This document shows positions 50,192 to 60,458 of a stretch of DNA of 64,000 bases, piece after piece. Positions within the stretch are counted from its first letter, which is position 1. Every line of letters begins with the position of its first letter. Under the pieces are notes generated by a model, which saw only the letters and a program-made list of their open reading frames with translations, searched no databases and was not told the DNA's origin. Both the position numbers and the translations under genes were made by a program. The stretch spans positions 62,001 to 126,000 of the forward strand of contig JARBJD010000122.1 of the NCBI GenBank assembly GCA_033064195.1, written 5' to 3'. The stretch comes from Blattamonas nauphoetae (lineage: Eukaryota; Preaxostyla; Oxymonadida).

Positions 50192-52067
50192 TCAGGGCTC
50201 CACTTCATCGAGAACCCACTGTATGGCTTTCATCTCTGGAGCGATTGGAGTCGGTGTTGTGAGATGTGTGACGCTGTTCAATCGAAATGAGGTCCCTTCA
50301 CCACTTGTTGCCATCTGGAAGAAATGATAAGATGAATGAAGAGCACACCATGGCACACATTGGTTGATGAAAACCAGACAAGTAACTCTTTCCAGCCTTC
50401 CCATTCACAAAGAATTGTGCGGTGGATGGATTCGATTTCATGTCTAGTTCCATCACAATAGTATCTCCAACTTCCAGCGGTTCATGACACGGTTCAAATC
50501 TCCACTCGGCTTCAGGAGATACCTCCTTAATTCCGAGCTCGCCGTCCGTAGTGAGAATACCAACAGACACATCAAGCCCCGATTCGGTGAATAGAGATGG
50601 GAGAAGGCCTCCAGCACGAATAAGACTGAAGCCGAGGTCGTTTTCATCTCCGAGTGTGTTGAAAGTGGCTGAGATGGACACAATTCCACTTTTGATCGGC
50701 TCAGCTAGAGTGACATAGCCTGTCAGATTCTCGTTATCCTCAACTTCGAGTCGAAGCCGAGTGAAAGTCTGGTCTTGGATTTGAAATGATTTGGGCGGAT
50801 GGATGACGAGATGAGGAAGTCCCAAAACTTTCTCAATGTGGAGGCTTTGAATGATGTGATCGTTGTCTGCTTTTGCTTCCTGGAGAGCTCTGCATTCTTC
50901 TTTGATTGCTGACAATTCTTGTTCGAGTGAATGAATGTGATTGAGGCGCATCTTCGAGAGGGGTGTCTCTGGTCCCAACAATCTTTCGAGAAGTCGGCCT
51001 TTGAACAGTTGCGTCGATGTGGCTCTATTATTTGGATTCTGAAATTCGATATAACAACGGATGAATAACAGACAGGCTCAAGGAGTCGGACGAGAACACC
51101 GCGGATGGCTGGGACCATCGGAGTTAATATTTTGGACTCGTCGAAGTCCCCAATCGCTCGAATCATCGACTGCATCGGTCTGTTCCCAAACAGAGGCTCC
51201 CCAGTCACCAAGCGATGCAGAATCACTCCCAATGACCAGATGTCACTCGCTGGTGATCCTTGCTGGTTGGTATCTTTCCATCGTTCTGGTGAGTTGTACT
51301 CAGCTGTTCCTTGCTCTCTGGATGAACTCGATGTGATCACTCCAGACGCATCCGCTGCTCCCAAATCACCTGAAACATAAGAAAATCACAGACAAAATGT
51401 GAGAGTCAAGAAGCGACAATAACGGAGAAATAATTGAGAAATTGATGCAAAGAAACGACAGAATTGCACACAGAGCATCGCACGATTGTCCTCTGAAAGA
51501 AGGACATTCTCAGGTTTCAGATCACCATGACACATCGGATGTGTTGGATGATTGTGTAAAACACACAACCCTTCAGCAATATCAATGCAGATTAGGATTG
51601 CAACCTGCAAAATGTGCAAAATATGGCGATAATTGATTCAGTTAGAGAAGAAGAAAATGAGATTGAGCGGAAAAAGAGTGCAAACATCAAGAAGAATCAG
51701 TTCATTCCGAGATTCAAATTCCGTCATCAGGTCTTTCAAATTACTTTTTCCTAGATCCATCACGATTCCATGCCAAGTTTCCGTCACAATAGATTCGTGC
51801 AATCCAACAATTCGGGGATGTCGGAATCGCTCCAGAAGGGACACTTCACGTTCCGCCCGCTTCTGATCCGCTTCTGTCAATCGAGGAATCAGTTTCAAAG
51901 CATACGATTTTCCTGTCGTCGATTCCTTAATTTCCAGAACTTGACCAAAGGCTCCTTCAGTGATTGGACGCACAAGCTTGTCTAGACATAAACACAGAAA
52001 AATGATCTTAAAATAATGAAGAACTCATACAGCCTGATGGAATCAATGCTTCGAGATTGGTTGTCAT
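50192..52067 (-). CDS. Protein kinase with SPRY-like C-terminal domain (tandem copy 2)
   Basis: Six exons give 524 residues: 52067-52031, 51981-51686, 51604-51472, 51369-51074, 51038-50349 and 50314-50192. Motifs are as in the neighbour: T-E-G-A-F-G-Q-V, Y-A-L-K, H-G-D-L-K-P-E-N, DLG across an intron, S-P-E-R-W and D-I-W-S-L-G-V. The first intron ends TAG rather than CAG. The last exon is longer (ending L-D-E-V-E-P). The gene is head-to-tail with copy 1, 147 bases apart, so a tandem duplication. A 195-base tract in exon 5 is identical in both although the rest has diverged. Confidence 0.86.
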
Positions 52068-52402
52068 TTCAAGATCGATCCATCAACCCTTATCTTTTTA
52101 TTTTGGTATAAAGACAGTTTCGAGAAACAATCTGGGCATTCTGTGACTCTCAAGAGCATCTGAGATCAGTCCAATACTTCCAATGTTCATCTTGAGGATC
52201 AAGGACTCCTCCCATTCACAGGATCCATACGGATCAACCCAACACTCTTAACACAACTCAATCACACACTCGAAACGACTTCCAAAATGACGTATTCCAA
52301 TCATGCTTTCCTCTTCATTCATTTCTCTCCTTTTCTTTCCTCGTAATTCTTTATTTCGTCCACATTTCTCAATGCAGATCAGGTTATCAACCAGAACTAA
52401 TC
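52068..52402. other. Intergenic, divergent promoter region
   Basis: Separates the minus-strand kinase from the plus-strand short ARM gene. A GATGGATCGATC motif sits just 5' of the kinase ATG. No other feature seen. Confidence 0.4.
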
Positions 52403-52966
52403 ATGCCCGAAAATCCGAAGGTCAACCAACAAATGGTGAACCTCCTCACATTCTTTGCGACATCCACCCTTCGAAACAACAAACAGAGAGACCTTGTCTA
52501 TGACACATTTCCAACTGCCAATCCACCCCCAACACCGCAGGTCAAATCTCACCTCCCCTTCTTTTCGAATATGCGTGTATGCCTGAAAATCAACGATCTG
52601 AGCATCCAAACAGCCGTTATCAGACTCATCTCTACAATTGCGAAAGGTGAATGTGAAGAACGACTCCTCGTTCTCGAATCGAAGATCGTGAAAGACATTA
52701 TTGACATCGTCAAACCCCAATTTGTTCCAACCACAAACACTGCATTCCATACTGAGGTCTTGGAGATGATCCAGATCTTGATTGATTTCGGAGAAGAATC
52801 TGACGAAGAACTCAACAAACTGAAAATTGATCGACCGAACAAACGCCTCTACATACTTGAGAAGATACAGGACAATGTACTCGCCCCTTGTGAAGCATAT
52901 ATCCGGACGATGAAGAAAAAAACACACGATCCATTCACAGTTCGCAAAAAGATGATGCGCATATAG
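52403..52966 (+). CDS. Short ARM/HEAT-like family protein
   Basis: 187 residues, ATG at 52403. It matches the first half of the family most like the split gene at 24327: an alternating helical pattern and the late landmark V-L-A-P-C-E-A-Y-I-R (compare V-L-A-P-S-E-K-Y-V-R). It stops after a basic tail (V-R-K-K-M-M-R-I) where other members continue for about 150 residues. No second half is seen in the 450 bases that follow, so it is either a truncated gene or a genuinely short member. Confidence 0.65.
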   Translation: MPENPKVNQQMVNLLTFFATSTLRNNKQRDLVYDTFPTANPPPTPQVKSHLPFFSNMRVCLKINDLSIQTAVIRLISTIAKGECEERLLVLESKIVKDIIDIVKPQFVPTTNTAFHTEVLEMIQILIDFGEESDEELNKLKIDRPNKRLYILEKIQDNVLAPCEAYIRTMKKKTHDPFTVRKKMMRI

Positions 52967-53418
52967 CGTATCGGATTAGCAAGGGAAACAACCATTCCCT
53001 TTTCTTTTTTTGACTTTTTGCCTTTGTCCTAGTTCTTCAGCAATGGATTCTCGAAAACGGAACGGATCTTCTTTCAAACATCGATAATTCATCGTCTTTG
53101 ATTTCTTTTCATTAATCACTGATCATAAGGTGTTGTCACACGCTTTTTATGTGTTAATCTCCAACGCCGTCGTTTTCACTTAACGATCTCACCCTATATT
53201 CGTATGAATGACGTCAATCTTACGGATATTCATCCCATCGTCTACAATGATGAGCGGATATCAGTAATCTGAAGGACTACCGGTGATGAGAAATGGTTGT
53301 GTCAAAACGATGAATCCACTTTTAGTGGGGATTTTCATTCAATGGATTGATCTGTTTCTATCACCTCATCGTTCCTCTCTCGAGATAATCATTCAAGTTA
53401 ATTGCTCCCTTCTGATAA
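52967..53418. other. Gene-free stretch
   Basis: AT-rich sequence after the short ARM gene. I looked for a continuation of that family in all frames and found none. It presumably holds the promoter of the next gene. Confidence 0.4.
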
Positions 53419-54499
53419 ATGGCATTGTTCGATGTCTCTCAAATGCCTGAGCTGACGCAACTGCTCGAAAGCAAAGACGCGATATCTCGGGAGACAGGAA
53501 TGAAATCTTTGATTTCAATAATGGAAACTGGTCCGTCTTTCGTCTTCCTTTCCCTTCACACACGTCGCGTTGATTGTAGGTTCACCCTCATTGCTTATCC
53601 AACCAACAACACTCTCCCCTCTTCTCTCAGTTGTGGAGAATCGCTCCTCGCTCCCTTTGAGTCAAGTTCACCTGGCTCTGCGTTGTCTTGCAATGATATC
53701 AGAGGCTGGCGAAAAGGACAAAAGGAAGGACCTCTGGAGAACAGCCCCGTTCACGATTTCATATCTGCTCTCTACAGTGTCGAAAGAGGGTTTGCATTGT
53801 TCATTTTCTCGTCAACTTCCGGATTCGCTTTCTCCCTTCACAGAACGGTCTTCTCAGTATTTTATCGCTAATCATCTCGCCCGTTCTGTCTTTCCTTCAC
53901 AACACAATCAAGTCGCTAAGCAGTTGTGCACTGGCATCGGTGTTGTCTTGCCGTACCTTCAGTCAACCCCAAAAACGATGTCTTTTCTCATTTCACAGTT
54001 GAACAACGCACTCACATCGTTTGTGAGTGTGGACACACACATGGCATTTCTTGTTTCGTCTTTGCTAGTCTCTGCCTCGGCCTTGTCGACGTCGATGGAC
54101 GGTCTCCGTTCAGACGACTTCATCACCACTCGCACACATATTCTCTCTATTCTGAACACACCAACAAACAACAGCGAAGTATTGTCGATTATTCAGAACG
54201 AGTTGATCTTGTTGAACAATTCCTGTTCGCTTGAGCAGCTCGATCACTTCGACACCAAAGGAGTCTTCGCCGCTCTCCACAGTTTATTGGACATTCATGC
54301 CAGGACAGTGCCGGAGATCTTAGTCACACTGTTGATGTTTCTTGTTCGGATCGCTGCGACAACCGAGGGCAGAGAGATTTTGAAGAAGCAACAGTTTTTG
54401 GAAGCTGTGTCGAACGTTACGTTGGATCAGTCCTGGTCCAGGGATGGTGTGGACGAAATTGCCGTCTTGCTCTCCCACTTGCAGCACATGCTTTCTTAA
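53419..54499 (+). CDS. Helical-repeat (ARM/HEAT-like) protein, unrelated subfamily
   Basis: Two exons (53419-53530 and 53580-54499) give 343 residues. The donor is GTCCGT and the acceptor TTGTAG, an uncommon pair, but the join E-T-G-S-P-S-L-L-I-Q is in frame and both sides look coding. The protein is rich in Leu, Ser and Val, with repeating helix pairs (L-L-S-V-V-E-N, L-A-L-R-C-L-A-M-I-S, V-L-L-S-H-L-Q-H-M-L at the end) and no catalytic motif. It does not share the landmarks of the ARM family above. Function unknown. Confidence 0.65.
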
Positions 54500-54696
54500 C
54501 TCACTTTTGTTGTTGATTCCCACTCGATTCACACTCACTGCTTTTCCATCTCTTCAGAATTTGTTTGGGTTATTGTTGTCATTTTTACATTCACCATTTT
54601 TGATACGTCGAGCATTGAGAAACAAGATTGGTGAAGAAATCAATGGCAAATGTCGAGTTGGTGGGCCAAAAAATTCTAAGTTGAGAAAAAAAAGAG

Positions 54697-54772
54697 GACG
54701 CAGGGTGGGCATTGAACCCGCGTCCTCAAGCTTTCAAAGCGGGCGATCTACCGATTGCACCACGCAAGCGTC
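54697..54772 (-). tRNA. tRNA-like sequence, degenerate, with pol III terminator
   Basis: On the minus strand: a box-A-like TGGTGCAATCGG, box B GGTTCAATGCC, and a 7-base anticodon loop TTTGAAA whose centre reads UGA. A run of eight T follows within two bases of the 3' end, as in pol III genes. Five acceptor pairs form but two do not, and the anticodon and D stems are poor. UGA would be a Ser anticodon, yet the long variable arm of tRNA-Ser is missing. Best described as a transcribable tRNA-like gene or recent tRNA pseudogene. Confidence 0.45.
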
Positions 54773-55182
54773 GAGCGTGATCTGAATTTGGGTGTTTTGT
54801 TGGTTGGGCTGTTTCATTGTGACGCTTCACCACAAACCATGATCAAACAAAATTTAGTGAACAATTATGATGAAATGACAGATAAAAGGGTAAAATGAAC
54901 CGAGAAATCGAAAAGGTGAAGTGATAGTGTTCACCAATCGCCCTCAACAGTCAGGATCAACCGAGTGTGGAATTCGTTGCGACGATCACGACACTATGAT
55001 CAATATTTCGGCAATCAGGCGTTCTCATCACTATAGTGGACCTATTGTGATGAGAGGACGGGATAGTTGAAACAAACGACAAGACACACCTCGATCACAT
55101 GTGGCCCACCAAGTCAACACTTGCCAAAAGAGCAAGCGTAACACTGGATTAAAGGAGAAGCTGTATCGCTTTCAGCCAGATC
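54773..55182. other. Intergenic stretch
   Basis: No gene seen. It contains TGATCAATATT-type AT-rich segments and two near-repeats of CATCACTATAGTGG/CACTATGATC. The cyclin-like gene ends at its right edge. Confidence 0.4.
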
Positions 55183-56103
55183 TCAGTTTTTTGCCGAGAT
55201 CTTTGCTGGACCAAGTTGAGCAATTGCGGGCATCATTGCATCAGTCACAACTTCAATGGAGTCAAAAAAAGAGAACATTAGCTGGAGGTCACTTTCGATC
55301 GACGACACACACCAGTTCAGAGCTGAATAAAAGGAAATTTCCGACTTCAGCAACTCGGTGCGGTTGAGATGGAAAGTGTTGGCAATCTGAAGGATTGATA
55401 CTCGATTATCGCGAAGATGCTTGCAGGCGCTGATTACAGAAATTAAGAGTAAAGTGCCCGCGTTGCTCTTGGTCAGGTGGCCGATGGTGCGTTTCGTGTC
55501 AGTATGTGCGTTAGATAGGGGAAGTACAGCTCGGCAGAGTAGGACCAGTGCTAATGCTAATTCAGAACGTCCAAGATTGGCATAGCGAGCAAAAGAATGC
55601 AAGATAAAACGAATCGCTCCGAATAGTTGGACAAAGTCCGACGAGAAAAGAGAAGAAAATGATGTCAAGCATCGGGGAGTATCGATTGCATCTAAAAGAA
55701 GAGCGAAAGGGCGAGACCCAATCCAAAATGAATTTTTAAGGGTGGTTTGCAAAGTGTGAGAATTATCATCTGATGAAGCAGCCGCTTCAAGAGCTATGCA
55801 TTTTTGGGTTGACTGAATTGATAGTTGGAGGGATTTTTGCACATCGCTGCAAAATACCGCCGAGAGAGAGAAGAAAATGGCGATTGAATCGACTGTTCGA
55901 AGTGAGACAGGCGAATCGAACGAAATAACTGACTCCATGAGATGTGGAGATGGTATAGGATCCAAGTTTCGAGGTCGCGTCTGGTAAAAATGAGAGGGAG
56001 GGTTTGGGGTCTTTTCCCTACTAGTTGGAGAGTGATTTGACTGATTGGGATTTGGGGCAATTACCGATCCCTTGATCGTCAAAAACTCTTCCAAATCATT
56101 CAT
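55183..56103 (-). CDS. Cyclin, Pho80/PCL-like
   Basis: The frame from M-N-D-L-E-E-F-L (ATG 56103) to 55183 has 306 residues. The C-terminal half carries the cyclin box: a helix with L-L-I-S-V-I-S-A-C-K-H-L-R-D-N-R, then the loop V-S-I-L-Q-I-A-N-T-F-H-L and L-L-K-S-E-I-S-F-Y-S-A-L-N-W, the pattern of Pho80-type cyclins (A-S-K-x-L-D-D-N and E-x-x-F-L-x-x-L). The N-terminal third is Ser/Pro/Asn-rich. The frame is open 26 codons upstream of the ATG without another start, so a 5' exon may exist. Expected partner: a Pho85/CDK5-like kinase, not seen here. Confidence 0.78.
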   Translation of the reverse strand: MNDLEEFLTIKGSVIAPNPNQSNHSPTSREKTPNPPSHFYQTRPRNLDPIPSPHLMESVISFDSPVSLRTVDSIAIFFSLSAVFCSDVQKSLQLSIQSTQKCIALEAAASSDDNSHTLQTTLKNSFWIGSRPFALLLDAIDTPRCLTSFSSLFSSDFVQLFGAIRFILHSFARYANLGRSELALALVLLCRAVLPLSNAHTDTKRTIGHLTKSNAGTLLLISVISACKHLRDNRVSILQIANTFHLNRTELLKSEISFYSALNWCVSSIESDLQLMFSFFDSIEVVTDAMMPAIAQLGPAKISAKN

Positions 56104-56344
56104 CCTGTATGGGATGAGTTGTCGAGAGGCGAATATCCGCTTTTGTGCAAACTCTCGAAGAGTGGAAGAGTCACGAAACAAAATATGTTTTGATCAGTTT
56201 CTCATCGATCAGGTGTGAATTAAACATCATCAATTTGATATACCTCGTATTCATCATTGGCGAAGCTGCAGAATTGTCACAAACAGTCCGAATGGAACTA
56301 ATGTAGTGAGATGCGAAAGCAAGACTGGAGAAAAGTTTCAGCAC

Positions 56345-56709
56345 TTACTTAAACTTTTCGATATTCGATAGGAGGGTGGATTCATTTGCACCGGAGAATT
56401 CAGCCAATTTCTTTCCTCCTTTCCAGAAGCGGAAGGTTGGCACTCCTTGGACAGTGTCGACCTCGTCCAAGTCTCTCAGCTTGTCGACATCGCAGCTAAG
56501 GAAGACAACATCTGGGTATTTCGCTGGGAGAGCTTCGAAAATGGGTTTGATTCGCTGGCAGGGGCCGCACCATGATGCACCAAAGTCGACAACGACAAGT
56601 TTGTCCGTGTGCTTTGCCATCTCGGCTGTGTATTGAGGTGGAGTTTCAATGTGAATAAGAGACTGAAGAGACAATTTGAATGATGAGAACGAGGTCGAAG
56701 ACAAACCAT
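56345..56709 (-). CDS. trx: Thioredoxin
   Basis: Two exons: the ATG alone (56709-56707) and 56662-56345, separated by a 44-base intron (GTTTGT...TTCAG). The spliced protein has 106 residues, M-S-L-I-H-I-E-T-P onward, with the redox site W-C-G-P-C at about residues 34-38 after V-V-D-F-G-A-S. It also has the D-V-D-K-L-R-D-L segment, the cis-Pro in G-V-P-T-F-R-F, and the closing F-S-G-A-N. Length and motifs are those of a cytosolic thioredoxin that reduces protein disulfides. The first exon contributing only the start codon is a notable split. An in-frame internal ATG (M-A-K-H-T) exists 15 codons on. Confidence 0.93.
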
Positions 56710-56979
56710 CTTGATTTTTGTTGTCCCTTTCTTTTTTTTTTCGACGGAGGAAATGTCGATGAGAATCGAGAGGTCTTAAATCATATATGTTTAATCTCAA
56801 ATAGAGACTAAATCGGGAATTATCATATATTCCGAACATTTTTAAGCGCTTGTTCACGATTTTTCCAGATCATCCCATTCAAGCATAGACATCTCAATGC
56901 CAGAATACGAATCCGGCAATTCTGTCCCTAACATTCATCAAAGCGTTCCATCCTTCGTGAATATCTCAATTTACCTTTG

Positions 56980-59900
56980 ATGCATCCTGCAAACAACAAG
57001 GATCGATCGCTTCAGTCAAAAGATGCTCGACCCCACTCCAAGTCCAGATCCTCTCGTCCAACACCTCTAAAAACTAACGAATGTTATCATGTATCCCTTT
57101 TATATCCTTCCCATCTTTTACAACTTCAGTGGATCACAAAGGGGCACTGTAAATATGGCAAGGATTGTTGTTTTGCCCATTCTCAATCTGAACTGCAACC
57201 AAACCTCCAAAAAGAAGGCATCACTCCAACCCTCTCAAAACATCCCATTTCAACTCCTTCAAATTCCACGTCACCAATTGGATCGAAACAAGGAACGATG
57301 TCACAATCGGAGAAACAAACCGTCGTCCTCGAACCGTTCTCACACTCTCTGAGCATGGAAGAAGACCCTATCGAAATCACCTTGTTCTATTCCTTCTCCA
57401 CAATGGAGGAAAGACTGCAGAAGACTCTCCTCGAATACTTCAGATTCTGGAGATCGTTGAAAGTGGGATCTCTCGATGTATTTTGCATGCCCCTCACTCG
57501 GTACGACTCCCTTCCCATTATTTCATCTTTTCTTCCCTCAGCCTCTACGTTCTCATGAAAAAACAGTCCGACCACAAAATCGATGTCTCGTCGTCAGTTT
57601 TCGGTAAGTTTCATGTTTTCTGCGCAGAAATGGAACAAAAGGGTCTTCTTGCCGTCGAAACTCTCCGAGGCCTTCGTTGTGTCTGCCGGGTAAACGAAAA
57701 GCGAATGGAAGAAATGTGGACCGAAGGATGGAAGGAAGAGCAGCGAAGATTGAACTCGGCAAAAGAGAAATACAGACTGGGGAAGGCACGAACCACCTCG
57801 GAAGAGGAAGATCTCGCGAAGTGGGAGATGTCAACCAAAACTCCCGCCGACCACTCAAACCAAGCTCTCTCGATGAAAACAAAGGAAATCGGGTCAAAAT
57901 GTGGACTCCACGCGGAAGCCGATCTCGCCCCCAACCAAGTCGAGATTGTCTTTCACTGTCGAAGGACCAACAACGAATTAGCCCTCACCCATTTCGCCGA
58001 AGAAAATGATTGCGGGTGGGGTGGACTTGTCGTCCGAATCTGGCAAGAAGAGCCACATCCAAGCAGCGGAAGTGACGATGGGGATCAGACCCTTCATATG
58101 TCCACGACGGGGTCGTATCCGACAGAGCTGTTTGTGTTCAGCACACCGCCGTTTCACACTCGCTCTCCCGATCGCCTCTCACCGATCTCTCTCACATTAA
58201 CCCTCCCTTCGAATCCCCCCATCGCCCCTTCTTCTATCTTCTCCTGCATGGCCTGTTTTGAGGACGGGGTGACACCAGTGAACGGGATTCGGTCGTTCTT
58301 CGTTGTTGGACGTGGCCAGCGAGCAGATGTGATTGTCGAATGTGGGATGCGAGTGAAACACGCCCATTCTCTCTTCCCCACCCTCTGGAAAGAAAAAGAG
58401 GAGATGGCGAGATCCGAAGAAGGGATGAACCAAGTCACATTGGGAAGAGCGACCTCATCCTTCTTCCCAAAGCATCCCTTCACAATCACCGAAGAGCGCC
58501 CGCAACTCGATGAGAAACCAACCAAATACAGCTACAAACCGCAGCACGAAGCAGAAAAGGCCGACATCGAGCAGGATTCGAAGGTCTCCGAATTAAGAGT
58601 CCTCTCCCAAACCGATCTTCCCGCAATTGCATCTGTGATGGGCGTGCCGGACAAAGACCCCAATTCAACCACCCATTCTTTCAAAACTGTCACCCTCCAA
58701 ACGCTCGGAGTGAATTTTGGGTCGGTCTTCGCTGTGTTGATCTCTCCCATAATGAGCAGAGTGTTCCTGCTCGGCACCCACCCCTCACTCGTCCCGAATA
58801 CCGACGAGCGAGAGTGTGTTGGTGTTCGTCTGCACTCGGCTCGTGTTTCTGTCGCAGAATCAGAACCTGAAGAAGGACACGACGTTGCAGTGTTCGACCT
58901 TCTGACAGGGAAGCTTGTATCGCTCCCGTCTGGCGTGTTCATCGTCGCCTTTGCTGCTCTTTCGCAATCCACCCTCTCAATCTGCGTCCCTTCCACTCAG
59001 CCAGCTCTCCAATCGCCCTTCCTTGGCCTCGGAAAGGGAGCGGGGAAGAAGCTGCCTCTGCTCAACCTCGCGTCGAACCATCCATTTGCAACGACTGTCG
59101 TGTTGAGGGAGGTGAGTGGGATTGTGGTGAACAACGAGAAAGGAACACGACCTGCGCATCTGCCTTCGTCGTTCTTGACTCCGCTCACCACATCCAACTC
59201 GCTGCATCCATCCTTCACTCCTCCACTCCTCTCGAAAGCTTCTTCTTCTCTGAACTCGTTTGTTCCGTCCCTCTCACCTTCACTGCAGCCTGTCCGATGT
59301 TTGTGTGATTTTGATGTTCATCCATTTATCACTGCCAAACTCGGCGCTTATTTTGGACACTTCGGAATCTCTCTCGCATCACCAGAGCATCCATCAATCC
59401 CATTATCACCAATGAAGGTCCCGTCGTTCCATCTTCGCCTGCTGGATCAGAAAGAAGCTCGAATTCAACTGCAACGAACGGAAAGACGATTGGACGAGCT
59501 GCGAAGGACGAAAGAAGCGATCCTGAACCAGATGCGAACTTGGGGAATGGTAAACGAAGAGAAGCCAGAACCAACCCAACAGAAGATGAGCAGAAAGGGG
59601 AAAGGGGTGACACTAGTCAAGCCGAAGCATTCGCCCATTCTGAAGGAGAAGCCAGAACAAGGCACCATTCAGGGAGTGAGTCGTCTCAGCTGGAAGGACA
59701 AGGTTCTGAGCAAAGAAAACAGAAATAAGGACGTCGACAAACAGAAAGGATCGAAAGAGAGAGAAAGCTCGGGGAAAGAGAAAGAGAGCAAAGACAAGCA
59801 GTTCATTCCTTCCAATCTGAACAGTTCGGCAGCTCCTTTCGTCCCCACTCGTCCACCCCACCTCCCACACCCCTCTCAGAAGAGAGCGGAGCCCAAACAG

Positions 59901-60458
59901 GAGACCGACATGTTCTCCACACACTCTCTTCATTCTATCAATGATGCCCACGAACCCCGCTTCCTCCCCATCTACAACAACGCTCTGTCCTCGCCTCCTC
60001 CGAACTCCCATTTCCTCTCCCCAATCCACACTGTCCCGTCACTCGCTTCGCTTGCCGCTCACACACCACATCTGTTCACTCCTTCCTTCACCACACTCTC
60101 TCCCCCCACTCGCTTCATCCAGACCCCGATTCTGGTAGATTCGCATATCTCCCTTCCCCAGTTCGGGCAGGAGGGCAATTTCTTGTATTCCGACTTTCCG
60201 TCCAGCTATTCAGCAGTCTTCTCGTCATTTCTGACCAACCCAAACACAGCCTTTCCAACCCACTTCTCCATCTTCACACCGAAGCACACGGAATCGACCC
60301 AAACTGAAGAGATGCCGTTGTGGTTCCCGTCGCCTCCTCTGCCGTCGCTTGTGGCGTTGACGCTGGAAAAGTTGGAGAGGGGGGAGGGAGAGAGCAGGGG
60401 TGCAGATGAGGAGGGTGCTGGGATTGGGAAGGACGAGGGATGGAGAGAACTTGTGTAA
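56980..60458 (+). CDS. Large CCCH zinc-finger protein
   Basis: Three exons (56980-57090, 57130-57500, 57542-60458) give 1132 residues. The first intron falls inside a CCCH finger: C-Y-H joined to W-I-T-K-G-H-C-K-Y-G-K-D-C-C-F-A-H gives C-x8-C-x5-C-x3-H at about residues 35-54, the RNA-binding class. After it come a charged helical region, a broad central part with beta-like Val/Ser/Pro segments, a coiled coil near 800 (R-R-L-D-E-L-R-R-T-K-E-A) and a Lys/Glu/Ser then Pro/Ser-rich C-terminal third. A possible 24-base GTAAGT...GCGCAG intron near 57604 keeps the frame either way. Probably RNA-binding; target unknown. Shorter overlapping frames in the same span are not separate genes. Confidence 0.78.

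Noticed and set aside
54444-54785. A 113-codon plus-strand frame after the helical-repeat gene
   Set aside because: It spans the antisense of the tRNA-like gene and the A-run of its terminator, a common spurious frame.
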